This document shows positions 54,314 to 62,391 of a stretch of DNA of 64,000 nucleotides, piece after piece (position 1 is the stretch's first letter; every line of letters starts with the position of its first letter). Where the stretch lies: assembly GCF_901521055.1 (NCBI RefSeq), contig NZ_CABEGA010000095.1, positions 1 to 64,000 of the forward strand. Reading direction: 5' to 3'. The stretch is from Cellulomonas hominis (lineage in GTDB: Bacteria; Actinomycetota; Actinomycetes; Actinomycetales; Cellulomonadaceae). The notes below the pieces were generated by a model. That model did not search any database and was not told the origin of the DNA. It saw nothing but the letters and a program-made list of their open reading frames with translations. Made by a program: the position numbers and the translations under genes.

Positions 54314-55221
54314 TCCAGGTCCTCGAGCTCGACGCCGGCGACCGCGGCGATCTGGGCGAACGACACGAACGCGCTGGGCTCCGGGGCGATCACGACGTCC
54401 AGGCCGGTGAACGAGCTGTACGCGCCCAGGGCCTCCGCGTTCTCCTCCGAGAACACCCGCGGCAGCGCCTCCTCCAGCAGGGTGCGCGTCTCGTCGTCGA
54501 GCGACTGCCGGGCCAGGACGGTGCCCATGATGTCCATGGCGGGGCTCTCGCCGACCGCGCGCCACTCGCCGTCGGCGAACGGGAACATCGGGGCGCCCAT
54601 CTGCGTGAGGACGACGGCGGTGCAGGCCGCGTCGACCTGGCCCTGCTGCAGGGCGGCGAAGCTGCCCTCGTGGCCGCCGGCGAAGATCGCCTCGTAGTCC
54701 TCGCCCTGCTCGAGACCGGCCTCGTGGAGCATGTAGACCGGCATGAAGTAGCCGGAGCTCGACGCCTGGTCGGCGAACGCCACCGTCTTCCCCTTCAGAT
54801 CCGCGACGGTCTGGACCGGCGAGTCGTCGAGGACCACGCACGTGGACACCGGGTCGTCGCTGCCCTCCCACGCCAGGAGCGCGTCGACCTCGCCGGTGTT
54901 GACGGCCAGGGCCGACGGGAAGCCGCTCATGATGCCGATGTCGACGTGGTCCGCGCGGATGGCCTCGACGACGCTGAGGTAGTCGGGCACGTCCGTCACC
55001 TCGACCTCGCGGCCGGTCTCCTGCTCGAGCAGCTCGACCAGCGCCTCGACGGGGTTGACCTGGGTGGGGTCGTCGGAGACGGGGAGCGTCGCGATCGTGA
55101 TGGGCGCGTCGGAGGCGGGTGCCTCGTCGGCGGAGGCGGAGGCGGAGGGGGACGAGCACGCGGCGAGCGCGAGCGCGGTGATGCCGAGCATGCCCATCGC
55201 GGGGAGCGAGTAGCGGCGCAT
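54310..55221 (-). CDS. phnD: PhnD-type substrate-binding lipoprotein
   Basis: 303 residues from the ATG at 55221. The signal peptide ends in a clear lipobox (ALALAACSS), so the mature protein is lipid-anchored outside. The periplasmic-binding fold of the phosphonate/phosphite group shows IATLPVSDDPTQVNPVEALVELLEQETG, VEAIRADHVDIGIMSGFPSAL, FADQASSSGYFMPVYMLHEAG and GGHEGSFAALQQGQVDAACTAV. Ligand could be a phosphonate, phosphite, phosphate ester or another oxyanion. No C-P lyase genes are nearby. Confidence 0.92.
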   Translation of the reverse strand: MRRYSLPAMGMLGITALALAACSSPSASASADEAPASDAPITIATLPVSDDPTQVNPVEALVELLEQETGREVEVTDVPDYLSVVEAIRADHVDIGIMSGFPSALAVNTGEVDALLAWEGSDDPVSTCVVLDDSPVQTVADLKGKTVAFADQASSSGYFMPVYMLHEAGLEQGEDYEAIFAGGHEGSFAALQQGQVDAACTAVVLTQMGAPMFPFADGEWRAVGESPAMDIMGTVLARQSLDDETRTLLEEALPRVFSEENAEALGAYSSFTGLDVVIAPEPSAFVSFAQIAAVAGVELEDLE

Positions 55222-55383
55222 CGGGGTGACCTTTCCGGGGTTCGGGGGACGTTTCCGAGAACACCGGTACTTCAACTCGGTCAGGTGGCCGGGAATTACG
55301 AGACCGCCGTACTGCGAACGGAACGGTGGGTGAACACCTCGCTCCAGCCTGCGGGCTGGGCCTTTGGGCCCAGGTCGCGCCTA

Positions 55384-55431
55384 ACACCAGATCTAGTGTT
55401 GCAGCGCTGTAGTTCGCACTACATGTAGTGC
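55384..55431 (+). promoter_or_regulatory. Tandem NrdR boxes upstream of nrdD
   Basis: ACACCAGATCTAGTGT (55384-55399) and the perfect palindrome GCACTACATGTAGTGC (55416-55431) are two 16-bp sites whose centres lie 32 bp apart, the paired, helix-phased arrangement used by the ribonucleotide reductase repressor NrdR. They end 25 nt before the nrdD start. Confidence 0.85.
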
Positions 55432-55455
55432 ACGGATCAACGGGGAGCGGTGGCA

Positions 55456-57720
55456 GTGACGACGATCGAGCTGGACGGTACGGACCAGGTGGGCACGGCC
55501 CCGGAGCCGCCCGAGAGCCCCACCGGCCTGCTGGTGCGCAAGCGCGACGGCCGGACGCTCCCGTTCGACTCGTCCCGCATCCGCGCGGCCCTCGCGAAGG
55601 CGTTCGTCGAGGTGCACGGCGAGGTCACCCCGCTGCACGAGCTGTCGCTGACCGACCTGGAGGCCCGCATCACGGGCGAGCTCGCCGCGCGGTTCACCGG
55701 CGAGGTGAAGATCTACGAGATCCAGAACGTCGTCGAGCACACGCTGCTGGAGTCCCACGAGTACGAGGTCGCCCGCGCGTACATCGACTACCGCGTGCAG
55801 CGGGACCTGACCCGGAGCAAGGCCCTCGACATCAACCACTCGATCGGCCAGCTCATCGGCAAGGAGCAGGCGGTCGTCAACGAGAACGCCAACAAGGACA
55901 GCGACGTCTTCAACACCCAGCGCGACCTGACGGCCGGCGCGGTGAGCAAGTCGATCGGGCTGCGGATGCTCCCCGCCCACGTCGCGAACGCGCACGCCAA
56001 GGGCGACATCCACTACCACGACCTCGACTACCACCCCTACGCGCCGATGACGAACTGCTGCCTCATCGACTTCCGGACGATGCTGAGCGAGGGCTTCCGG
56101 ATCGGCAACGCGCAGGTGGACCCGCCGCGGTCGATCCAGACGGCGACGGCGCAGATCTCGCAGATCATCGCGAACGTGTCGTCCAGCCAGTACGGGGGCT
56201 GCTCGGTCAACCGGATCGACGAGCTGCTGGCGCCGTACGCCGAGCGGAACTTCGCGAAGCACCTCGCGGACGCCGAGCGCTGGATCAGCGAGGCCGACCG
56301 CCGGCGCGCGTACGCGGAGGAGAAGACCCGCAAGGACATCTACGACGCGATGCAGTCGCTCGAGTACGAGATCAACACCCTGTTCACCTCCAACGGGCAG
56401 ACGCCGTTCACGTCGGTGGGCTTCGGGCTGGGGGAGGGCTGGTTCGAGCGCGAGATCCAGCGGGCGATCCTGCAGATCCGCATCGGCGGGCTCGGCAAGG
56501 AGCGGCGGACCGCGATCTTCCCGAAGCTCATCTTCACCCTGAAGCGCGGGCTGAACCTCGCGGCGGACGACCCGAACTACGACATCAAGCAGCTGGCCGT
56601 CGAGTGCGCGACGAAGCGCATGTACCCGGACGTCCTGAGCTACGACAAGATCGTCGAGATCACGGGCTCGTTCAAGGTGCCGATGGGCTGCCGCTCGTTC
56701 CTGCAGGGCTGGGCGGACGAGGACGGCCGGGACGTGGTCGAGGGCCGGATGAACCTGGGCGTCGTCACGCTCAACGTGCCCCGCATCGCGCTGGAGACCC
56801 GCGGCGACCTGGACGCGTTCTGGGCGCTGCTGGACGAGCGGCTCGAGACCGTGCACGACGCGATGCTCTACCGCGTCGAGCGGTGCAAGGAGGCCGTGCC
56901 GGCCAACGCCCCGATCCTCTACGTGCACGGGGCGTTCGGCCGCCGGCTCGCCCCCGGCGACGACGTCGACGCCCTGTTCCGGGACGGTCGCGCCACGGTG
57001 TCGCTCGGCTACATCGGCCTGTACGAGGCCGCGGCCGCGTTCTACGGCGGCGCCTGGGAGTCGGACCCGGAGGCCAAGGAGTTCACGCTGCGCGTCCTGC
57101 GCACCCTGTCCACGCACGCCCGCGAGTGGACCGCCCGGCACGGGTACCAGTTCAGCGTCTACTCCACGCCGAGCGAGTCCCTCACGGACCGGTTCTGCCG
57201 GCTCGACAAGAAGAAGTTCGGCTCGGTGCCGGACATCACCGACAAGGACTACTACACGAACAGCTTCCACTACGACGTCCGCAAGGCGCCGACCCCGTTC
57301 GAGAAGCTCGACTTCGAGCAGGACTACGCGCCCCTGACGTCGGGCGGGTTCATCCACTACTGCGAGTACCCCGTGCTGCAGCAGAACCCCAAGGCGCTGG
57401 AGGCGGTGTGGGACTACGCCTACGACCGGGTCGGCTACCTCGGGACGAACACCCCGATCGACCGCTGCCTGGAGTGCGGGTTCTCCGGTGACTTCACGCC
57501 GACGGAGCGCGGGTTCGCGTGCCCCGGCTGCGGCAACACCGACCCGCGCACCTGCGACGTCGTGAAGCGCACGTGCGGCTACCTGGGCAACCCGCAGCAG
57601 CGGCCCATGGTGCACGGGCGGCACGTCGAGATCTCGTCCCGCGTGAAGCACCTCGCGGGCAGCACCGGCGCGATGCCCGGCGGCGAGACGCCCACCGGCG
57701 ACGCGCCCGCCGCCGTCTGA
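55456..57720 (+). CDS. nrdD: Anaerobic (class III) ribonucleoside-triphosphate reductase
   Basis: Glycyl-radical enzyme that makes dNTPs without oxygen. The N-terminal ATP-cone (LLVRKRDGRTLPFDSSRI) spans about residues 20-110 and gives allosteric control. The large barrel contains VNENANKDSDVFNTQRDL and YHDLDYHPYAPMTNCCLID. The C-terminus has a four-Cys zinc site (CLECGF ... CPGCGN) and the radical-bearing Gly708 in RTCGYLGNP. Total length is 754-756 residues: the GTG at 55456 has GGAG at 8 nt, but a GTG at 55450 is also in frame. nrdG follows by 4 nt. Confidence 0.95.
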   Translation: MTTIELDGTDQVGTAPEPPESPTGLLVRKRDGRTLPFDSSRIRAALAKAFVEVHGEVTPLHELSLTDLEARITGELAARFTGEVKIYEIQNVVEHTLLESHEYEVARAYIDYRVQRDLTRSKALDINHSIGQLIGKEQAVVNENANKDSDVFNTQRDLTAGAVSKSIGLRMLPAHVANAHAKGDIHYHDLDYHPYAPMTNCCLIDFRTMLSEGFRIGNAQVDPPRSIQTATAQISQIIANVSSSQYGGCSVNRIDELLAPYAERNFAKHLADAERWISEADRRRAYAEEKTRKDIYDAMQSLEYEINTLFTSNGQTPFTSVGFGLGEGWFEREIQRAILQIRIGGLGKERRTAIFPKLIFTLKRGLNLAADDPNYDIKQLAVECATKRMYPDVLSYDKIVEITGSFKVPMGCRSFLQGWADEDGRDVVEGRMNLGVVTLNVPRIALETRGDLDAFWALLDERLETVHDAMLYRVERCKEAVPANAPILYVHGAFGRRLAPGDDVDALFRDGRATVSLGYIGLYEAAAAFYGGAWESDPEAKEFTLRVLRTLSTHAREWTARHGYQFSVYSTPSESLTDRFCRLDKKKFGSVPDITDKDYYTNSFHYDVRKAPTPFEKLDFEQDYAPLTSGGFIHYCEYPVLQQNPKALEAVWDYAYDRVGYLGTNTPIDRCLECGFSGDFTPTERGFACPGCGNTDPRTCDVVKRTCGYLGNPQQRPMVHGRHVEISSRVKHLAGSTGAMPGGETPTGDAPAAV

Positions 57721-57724
57721 CGCC

Positions 57725-58342
57725 GTGGCGCGGGACCCACGACCCGGCCAGTGGCGCGCGGCCGCCCTGAGCCAGGACCACGTCGCCGACTACAAGCCGT
57801 TCGTCATGGTCGACGGCGAGGGCGTCCGGTGCAGCCTGTACGTCAGCGGCTGCCCGTTCGCCTGCGCCGGCTGCTTCAACGAGGCCGCGTGGTCGTTCCG
57901 GTACGGCCGGCCCTTCGACGACGAGCTCGGCGACCGGATCGCCGCGGACCTCGCGCACGAGGCCGTCCAGGGCCTGTCGCTGCTGGGCGGCGAGCCGTTC
58001 CTCAGCACCGGCGTGTGCCTGCGGGTGGTGCGGCGGCTACGCGCGGAGCACGGTCGCGGCAAGGACGTGTGGTGCTGGACGGGCTACACGTTCGAGGAGC
58101 TGCTGGCCGAGGCCGGTGCCGGGCAGGACGACAAGCGGGAGCTGCTCGCCGAGCTGGACGTGCTGGTCGACGGCCGGTTCGAGCTCGCCGAGCGGGACCT
58201 GACGCTGGCGTTCCGCGGCAGCCGGAACCAGCGGGTGCTCGACGTGCCGCGGTCGCTGGCCGCCGGTCGCGCGGTGCCGTGGGCCGGGGCGCGTGACGCA
58301 GACGCCGCGGCGGAGCAGGTGGACCGCCGCGCGCTCATCTGA
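57725..58342 (+). CDS. nrdG: Anaerobic ribonucleotide reductase activase (radical SAM)
   Basis: 205-residue radical-SAM enzyme that generates the glycyl radical on NrdD. The [4Fe-4S]-binding Cys-x3-Cys-x2-Cys motif is in SGCPFACAGCFN, followed by LSLLGGEPFLS (SAM-binding GGE) and VWCWTGYTFEEL. The C-terminal 40 residues are Ala/Arg-rich and longer than in E. coli NrdG. It begins 4 nt after nrdD with GTG and shares its NrdR-controlled promoter. Confidence 0.95.
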   Translation: MARDPRPGQWRAAALSQDHVADYKPFVMVDGEGVRCSLYVSGCPFACAGCFNEAAWSFRYGRPFDDELGDRIAADLAHEAVQGLSLLGGEPFLSTGVCLRVVRRLRAEHGRGKDVWCWTGYTFEELLAEAGAGQDDKRELLAELDVLVDGRFELAERDLTLAFRGSRNQRVLDVPRSLAAGRAVPWAGARDADAAAEQVDRRALI

Positions 58343-58404
58343 CCTGGAGCTGGACCTGGGCGCCATCGCGCGCGCGTGAGCCGGTCCGGTGCCACGCTCG
58401 CCCC

Positions 58405-59184
58405 ATGACCGGACACATGCAGAACGCCGCGTCCCGCGCCGGGGACCACCCGCTCCTCGAGAAGGGCGCCCGGCTCGGCTACGCGGCGAGCGGCGTCCTG
58501 CACCTGCTGCTCGCCTGGGTGACCGTCCAGCTCGCGTGGTCGTCCGGCGGGGAGCAGGCCGACCAGCAGGGCGCGCTCGCGCAGCTCGCGGGGAACGGGC
58601 TCGGCAAGGCGCTGCTGTGGGTGCTGGTCGTGGGGTTCGTGCTGCTGGCGCTCTGGCAGGTCACGGAGGCGGTCGCCTGGGGCGAGGCCTCCGACCGTGC
58701 GAAGGCCGCGGGCAAGGCCGTGGTGTACGCGGTGCTGGCCTGGACGACCGTGTCGGTGCTGACCAGCGGCTCGGGCGGCGGGTCCGGCGGGTCCGGGGGC
58801 CAGACGGCCGGGCTGATGTCCTCGGGCGCCGGCCGGGTGCTGGTCGGGCTCGTCGGCGTGGGCGTCGTCGTGGTCGGCGGGTACCACGTGGTGAAGGGCT
58901 GGACGGAGAAGTTCCTCGAGGACCTCGAGAGCAGCCCGGCCCCGTGGGTCCGCACCGCCGGCCGGGTCGGCTACATCGGCAAGGGCGCGGCGCTCGCGGT
59001 CGTCGGGGTGCTGCTGGTGGTCGCCGCCGTGCAGAGCGACCCCGAGAAGGCGCAGGGGCTCGACGGGGCGCTGCACGCGCTGGCGGACCTGCCGTTCGGC
59101 GCGGTGCTGCTCACCCTGGTGGCGCTCGGGTTCGCGGCGTACGGGGTGTACGCGTTCGGCCGGGCGCGGCACGCGAAGGTCTGA
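58405..59184 (+). CDS. DUF1206 multi-span membrane protein
   Basis: 259 residues with three copies of a two-helix DUF1206 unit, about six spans: GARLGYAASGVLHLLLAWV, ALLWVLVVGFVLLALWQVTEA, the pair around AGKAVVYAVLAWTTVSVL, and a final RVGYIGKGAALAVVGVLLV. A Gly/Ser-rich outer loop (GGGSGGSGG) separates units. The function is unknown; no cofactor motif is visible. It stands alone between nrdG and a reductase gene, without overlap. Confidence 0.9.
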   Translation: MTGHMQNAASRAGDHPLLEKGARLGYAASGVLHLLLAWVTVQLAWSSGGEQADQQGALAQLAGNGLGKALLWVLVVGFVLLALWQVTEAVAWGEASDRAKAAGKAVVYAVLAWTTVSVLTSGSGGGSGGSGGQTAGLMSSGAGRVLVGLVGVGVVVVGGYHVVKGWTEKFLEDLESSPAPWVRTAGRVGYIGKGAALAVVGVLLVVAAVQSDPEKAQGLDGALHALADLPFGAVLLTLVALGFAAYGVYAFGRARHAKV

Positions 59185-59241
59185 GCGGGCCCCGTCCCCC
59201 GGCCCCTTCTCCCCACCCCGCCGCAGGGCTAGCGTCGGGCC

Positions 59242-59838
59242 ATGGGACAGGTCATCGCGTCGGCGACGATGTCGCTGGACGGCTTCATCGCCCGGCAGGA
59301 CCACGGCATCGACGAGCTGTTCGCGTGGTACGAGAACGGTGACGTGGTGGTCGAGAACCACGGCGACCTGCCCCCGTTCCGCCTGACCCGGGCGAGCGCG
59401 GAGTACTGGCTGGCCTGGCGCGCGTCCCTCGGGGCGCTCGTCGTGGGGCGGGAGCTGTTCGACCTCACGGACGGCTGGGGCGGCGCGCACCCGCTCGGGG
59501 TGCCGTTCGTGGTCCTGACGCACCGGCCCGTCGCGGCGTCCGCGGCGCTCGGCTCACCGGACCTCGTCGTGATGCACGAGGGGATCGGCGAGGCCGTGGC
59601 CGCCGCGCAGGAGATCGCGGGGGACGCCGTGGTGGGCGTGGCGGCGGGGACCATCGCGACGCAGGCGCTGCACGCGGGGCTGCTCGACGCCGTGAACGTC
59701 GACCTGGTGCCGGTGGTGCTCGGGTCCGGCCGCCGCTACTTCACCGGCGACGCGGGCTGGCCCGCGGTGCTCGGCGACCCGACGTCGGTCGTGCAGGGCC
59801 GGCACGTCACCCACCTGTCGTTCCCGGTCCTGCGCTGA
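59242..59838 (+). CDS. Dihydrofolate reductase-fold (RibD C-terminal type) protein
   Basis: 198 residues. MGQVIASATMSLDGFIA is the usual start of the RibD_C/DHFR-fold family, and LVVGRELFDLTDGWGG, AGTIATQALHAGLLDAVNVDLVPVVLGSGRRYF and the final strands complete it. Members reduce folate- or flavin-like compounds using NADPH or are uncharacterised. The 3' end overlaps a related gene on the opposite strand by 32 nt. Confidence 0.87.
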   Translation: MGQVIASATMSLDGFIARQDHGIDELFAWYENGDVVVENHGDLPPFRLTRASAEYWLAWRASLGALVVGRELFDLTDGWGGAHPLGVPFVVLTHRPVAASAALGSPDLVVMHEGIGEAVAAAQEIAGDAVVGVAAGTIATQALHAGLLDAVNVDLVPVVLGSGRRYFTGDAGWPAVLGDPTSVVQGRHVTHLSFPVLR

Positions 59839-60424
59839 CGGGCGCTGCGGTGACGGGCTCCGGTGCGCCCGGGCGTACGCGGTGGTGCAGGTGCGCGACC
59901 CCGTTCCCGAACCGCCGGACGCCGAGCAGCTCCAGGTCGAGCCGCACCCCGCGCGGCAGCGCCCGGGTCCCGCCGCCGACCAGCACCGGTGACACGAACA
60001 GGTGCACCTCGCCGACCAGCCCGGCGCGGAACGCGTGCGCCGACAGGTGCGCCCCGCCGACCAGCACGTCGTGCGGGGAGCTCGCGAGCAGCCGCCGCAC
60101 CGCCCCGGGGTCGAACGTCGGCTCGACCTGCGTGCGGGTGCTGCGCGGCTCCGTGAGCGTCGTGGAGTACACGACCTTGTGCGCCGCGCGCCAGAGCTGG
60201 GCGAAGTCCTGCACCGCCGGGGACTGGTCGGCCGTCGGCATCGTCTCCCACGCGACCATGACGTCGTACAGGCGCCGCCCGTAGAGGTACGTGCCGACGC
60301 CGCGGTGCAGGTCGTTGACCGCCTGGTGCACCTCCTCGTCGGGGACGCTCCAGTCGAACCGGCCCGACCGGTCGGCGACGAAGCCGTCGAGGGACGTGAT
60401 CGCGGAGTACACGAGCGTGGCCAT
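59807..60424 (-). CDS. Dihydrofolate reductase-fold (RibD C-terminal type) protein, second copy
   Basis: 205 residues from the ATG at 60424 (MATLVYSAITSLDGFVAD). The NADPH-site residues TYLYGRRLYDVMVAWE, HDVLVGGAHLSAHAFRAGLVGEVHLFVSPVLVGGGTRAL match the same family as the convergent gene at 59242. The C-terminal 40 residues are low-complexity and include the part overlapping the neighbour in antisense. Physiological substrate unknown. Confidence 0.87.
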   Translation of the reverse strand: MATLVYSAITSLDGFVADRSGRFDWSVPDEEVHQAVNDLHRGVGTYLYGRRLYDVMVAWETMPTADQSPAVQDFAQLWRAAHKVVYSTTLTEPRSTRTQVEPTFDPGAVRRLLASSPHDVLVGGAHLSAHAFRAGLVGEVHLFVSPVLVGGGTRALPRGVRLDLELLGVRRFGNGVAHLHHRVRPGAPEPVTAAPVSAGPGTTGG

Positions 60425-60512
60425 GCCGACCTCCCCGGTGCGTCCCCGCGACGGCGCGGGGGCTCTGCGGACAGCACAGCACAACGGGCCACGCGGGGCC
60501 ACGCACGGGCCC

Positions 60513-60518
60513 TAGAGT
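60513..60518 (+). promoter_or_regulatory. -10 element of the LLM oxidoreductase gene
   Basis: TAGAGT stands 6 nt upstream of the GTG start at 60525, the spacing expected for a leaderless transcript, common in actinobacteria. No Shine-Dalgarno sequence is present, which supports this. Confidence 0.5.
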
Positions 60519-60524
60519 CGTCGC

Positions 60525-61496
60525 GTGAGCCTCGACGACGCGACCCCCGGCCTGCCCGACATCGGCGTGATCCTGCCCCGTGACCTGCCCGTGGACCAGG
60601 TGCTGCCCTACGTGCGGCGCGCGGACGAGCTCGGCTTCGCGGAGCTGTGGGTCGTGGAGGACCTCGGGTTCCGCGGCGGGATGGCGCAGGCCGCCGCGGC
60701 GCTCGCGGTGACGGAGCGGATCCGCGTCGGGGTGGGGATCCTGCCCGTCGGCGCCCGGAACGTGGCGTTCGCCGCGATGGAGGCCGCGACCGTCGCCGAG
60801 CTGTTCCCCGGCCGGCTGCACCTGGGCATCGGGCACGGGATGCCGGACTGGATGCGGCAGGTCGGTGCGTGGCCGGCGAGCCCGCTCACCGCGTTCGAGG
60901 AGTACGTGACGGCGCTGCGGGCGCTGCTGCGCGGCGAGGAGGTCACCGTCAGCGGCCGGTACGTGCAGCTGGACCGCGTGCGGCTGGAGAGCCCGCCCGC
61001 GGTGGTGCCGCCCGTGCTGGCCGGGGTGCGGGGGCCGAAGTCGCTGGCCGTCGCCGGCCGGTGCGCGGACGGGACGGTGCTCGCCGAGCCCGTCGGACCC
61101 GAGTACGTCCGCGCGGCGCGCGGGCACATCGGTGACGCGCCGGGCCACCGGGTGGTCGGCTACGAGGTCGCCGCGGTCGACGCGGACCCGGCTGCGGCGC
61201 GCGCCGCCGTCCGGCCCCTGCTCGGCTGGATGGGCCAGCCGTCGTGGGCCCCGCACGTCGACCCGCTGTCGTTCGGTGCGGAGCTCCGCGCGCTGAGCGA
61301 GCGCCACCCCGACCCCGACGCCTTCGCCGCCGAGCTGCCCGAGGCCTGGATCGACGAGCTGGCCGTGGTCGGCACGCCCGAGCAGGCGCGGGCGCGGATC
61401 GCGGCGATCGGCGCGGCCGGGGCGGACGCGGTGGCGCTCGCCCCGGCCGGACCGGACCGGCTCGCAGCCCTGGAGGCGCTCGCCGGGGTGCTCTGA
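60525..61496 (+). CDS. LLM-class flavin-dependent oxidoreductase
   Basis: 323-residue luciferase-like TIM-barrel enzyme using FMN or F420. Family traits are IGVILPRDLPVDQVLPYVRRADELGFAELWVVED, RIRVGVGILPVGARNVAFAAMEAATVAEL, LHLGIGHGMPDWMRQVGAWPASP, VLAGVRGPKSLAVAGRCADGTVLAEP and the closing VGTPEQARARIAAIGAAGADAV. It is close to F420-linked reductases of actinobacteria, but cofactor choice cannot be settled by eye. Confidence 0.9.
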   Translation: MSLDDATPGLPDIGVILPRDLPVDQVLPYVRRADELGFAELWVVEDLGFRGGMAQAAAALAVTERIRVGVGILPVGARNVAFAAMEAATVAELFPGRLHLGIGHGMPDWMRQVGAWPASPLTAFEEYVTALRALLRGEEVTVSGRYVQLDRVRLESPPAVVPPVLAGVRGPKSLAVAGRCADGTVLAEPVGPEYVRAARGHIGDAPGHRVVGYEVAAVDADPAAARAAVRPLLGWMGQPSWAPHVDPLSFGAELRALSERHPDPDAFAAELPEAWIDELAVVGTPEQARARIAAIGAAGADAVALAPAGPDRLAALEALAGVL

Positions 61497-61527
61497 CCCC
61501 CGGCCGGGACCGGGGCGGGGACTCCGG

Positions 61528-62019
61528 TCAGGAGGGGCGTGCGACCAGGGCGACGAACTGGGTGCTGCGCTCCTGGAGCCCCGCGATGCGCCGGGCGACC
61601 ACCCCGGCGGCGTCGTTCCCCGCCTCGGCGATGGTCGGGCGGCGGCGGGCGTTCGCGGAGCACGCGAAGTCCGTGCAGATCAGCGTGCCCGCGGTGTCGC
61701 CGTTCCGGCCTGCGACGCCGGCCCGCTTCGCGACGAACAGGGCGACCTCGTTGGTCGCGACGACGTCCTCGCACCACGCGCACACGGCGTTGCGCTTGGT
61801 GCCGCCGTCCGCCGCGCGGAGCACGATGCCGACGAGCCGGTCGTCCAGCCAGGTCACGACGTACGAGCGGCGGGGGTTCTTGGGGTCGGCCCACCCCAGG
61901 TAGTCGAGGCGGTCCCAGTCCGTCGCGGCGAGGCCGGCGGGCAGGGTGGCCTGGGCCGCCTCGCGGCGGGAGCAGTTGACGAAGGACGCGCGGATCTGGG
62001 CATCGGTGACGGGACGCAT
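61528..62019 (-). CDS. FBP-type (EF-G-binding, treble-clef) zinc-finger protein
   Basis: 163 residues from the ATG at 62019. The N-terminal helices (ASFVNCSRREAAQATLP) and the treble-clef zinc finger with Cys-x2-Cys (VCAWCEDVV) and Cys-x4-Cys (ICTDFACSAN) match the FBP/FusB C-terminal domain. In staphylococci relatives bind EF-G and rescue it from fusidic acid. Actinobacterial members are mostly uncharacterised, so a ribosome-related role is likely but resistance should not be assumed. Confidence 0.85.
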   Translation of the reverse strand: MRPVTDAQIRASFVNCSRREAAQATLPAGLAATDWDRLDYLGWADPKNPRRSYVVTWLDDRLVGIVLRAADGGTKRNAVCAWCEDVVATNEVALFVAKRAGVAGRNGDTAGTLICTDFACSANARRRPTIAEAGNDAAGVVARRIAGLQERSTQFVALVARPS

Positions 62020-62345
62020 GGCGGGGCTCGCTCTCGGATCAGGTCGCCGCGGCGCGCGTCGAGCGCGCGGGAGTGCGGCTGGGAGGGAGGGCAGGACCCG
62101 TCGCGGGGACGACACGGGGACCCGGCCGGGCTCGCGCCGGAGGGCGCGGCGGGCGGGTGGGTCAGCGGGGCGCGACGGGTGACGTCGCGTCACGCAAGGT
62201 GGCCGTGACGGCCGGCCTCGCTCCCTGCGCGCATGCGCCTGCTCCCTCGAGCTCCGTGCTGATCGGCCGCGGCGGTCCCGCGGCACCGGAGTGATTCTGC
62301 CACCACCCCCGGCGGGGTCGTCGACCTCTTTGCCGCGCGGACGAC
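62020..62345. other. Intergenic region with no visible gene
   Basis: About 330 bp between the FBP gene, which reads away from it, and the terminator of the surface-protein gene. It holds GC-rich sequence without a conserved frame. The promoter of the FBP gene should lie at its left end; no clear -10 or operator was seen. Confidence 0.5.
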
Positions 62346-62380
62346 GACGGCCCCCCGACCGCGGGGGTCGGGGGGCCGTC
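62346..62380 (-). terminator. Terminator of the LAVTG surface-protein gene
   Basis: Perfect 15-bp arms GACGGCCCCCCGACC (62346-62360) and GGTCGGGGGGCCGTC (62366-62380), 11 nt beyond the stop of the leftward gene. Confidence 0.9.
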
Positions 62381-62391
62381 GGGCACGTGCG

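Noticed and set aside
55222..55383. Cobalamin riboswitch before phnD or nrdD
   Set aside because: No conserved B12-box sequence or long structured leader was seen; the paired NrdR boxes already account for regulation.
61528..62019. Fusidic-acid resistance (FusB-type) gene
   Set aside because: Only the zinc-finger family is shared; actinobacterial members are widespread and not shown to give resistance.
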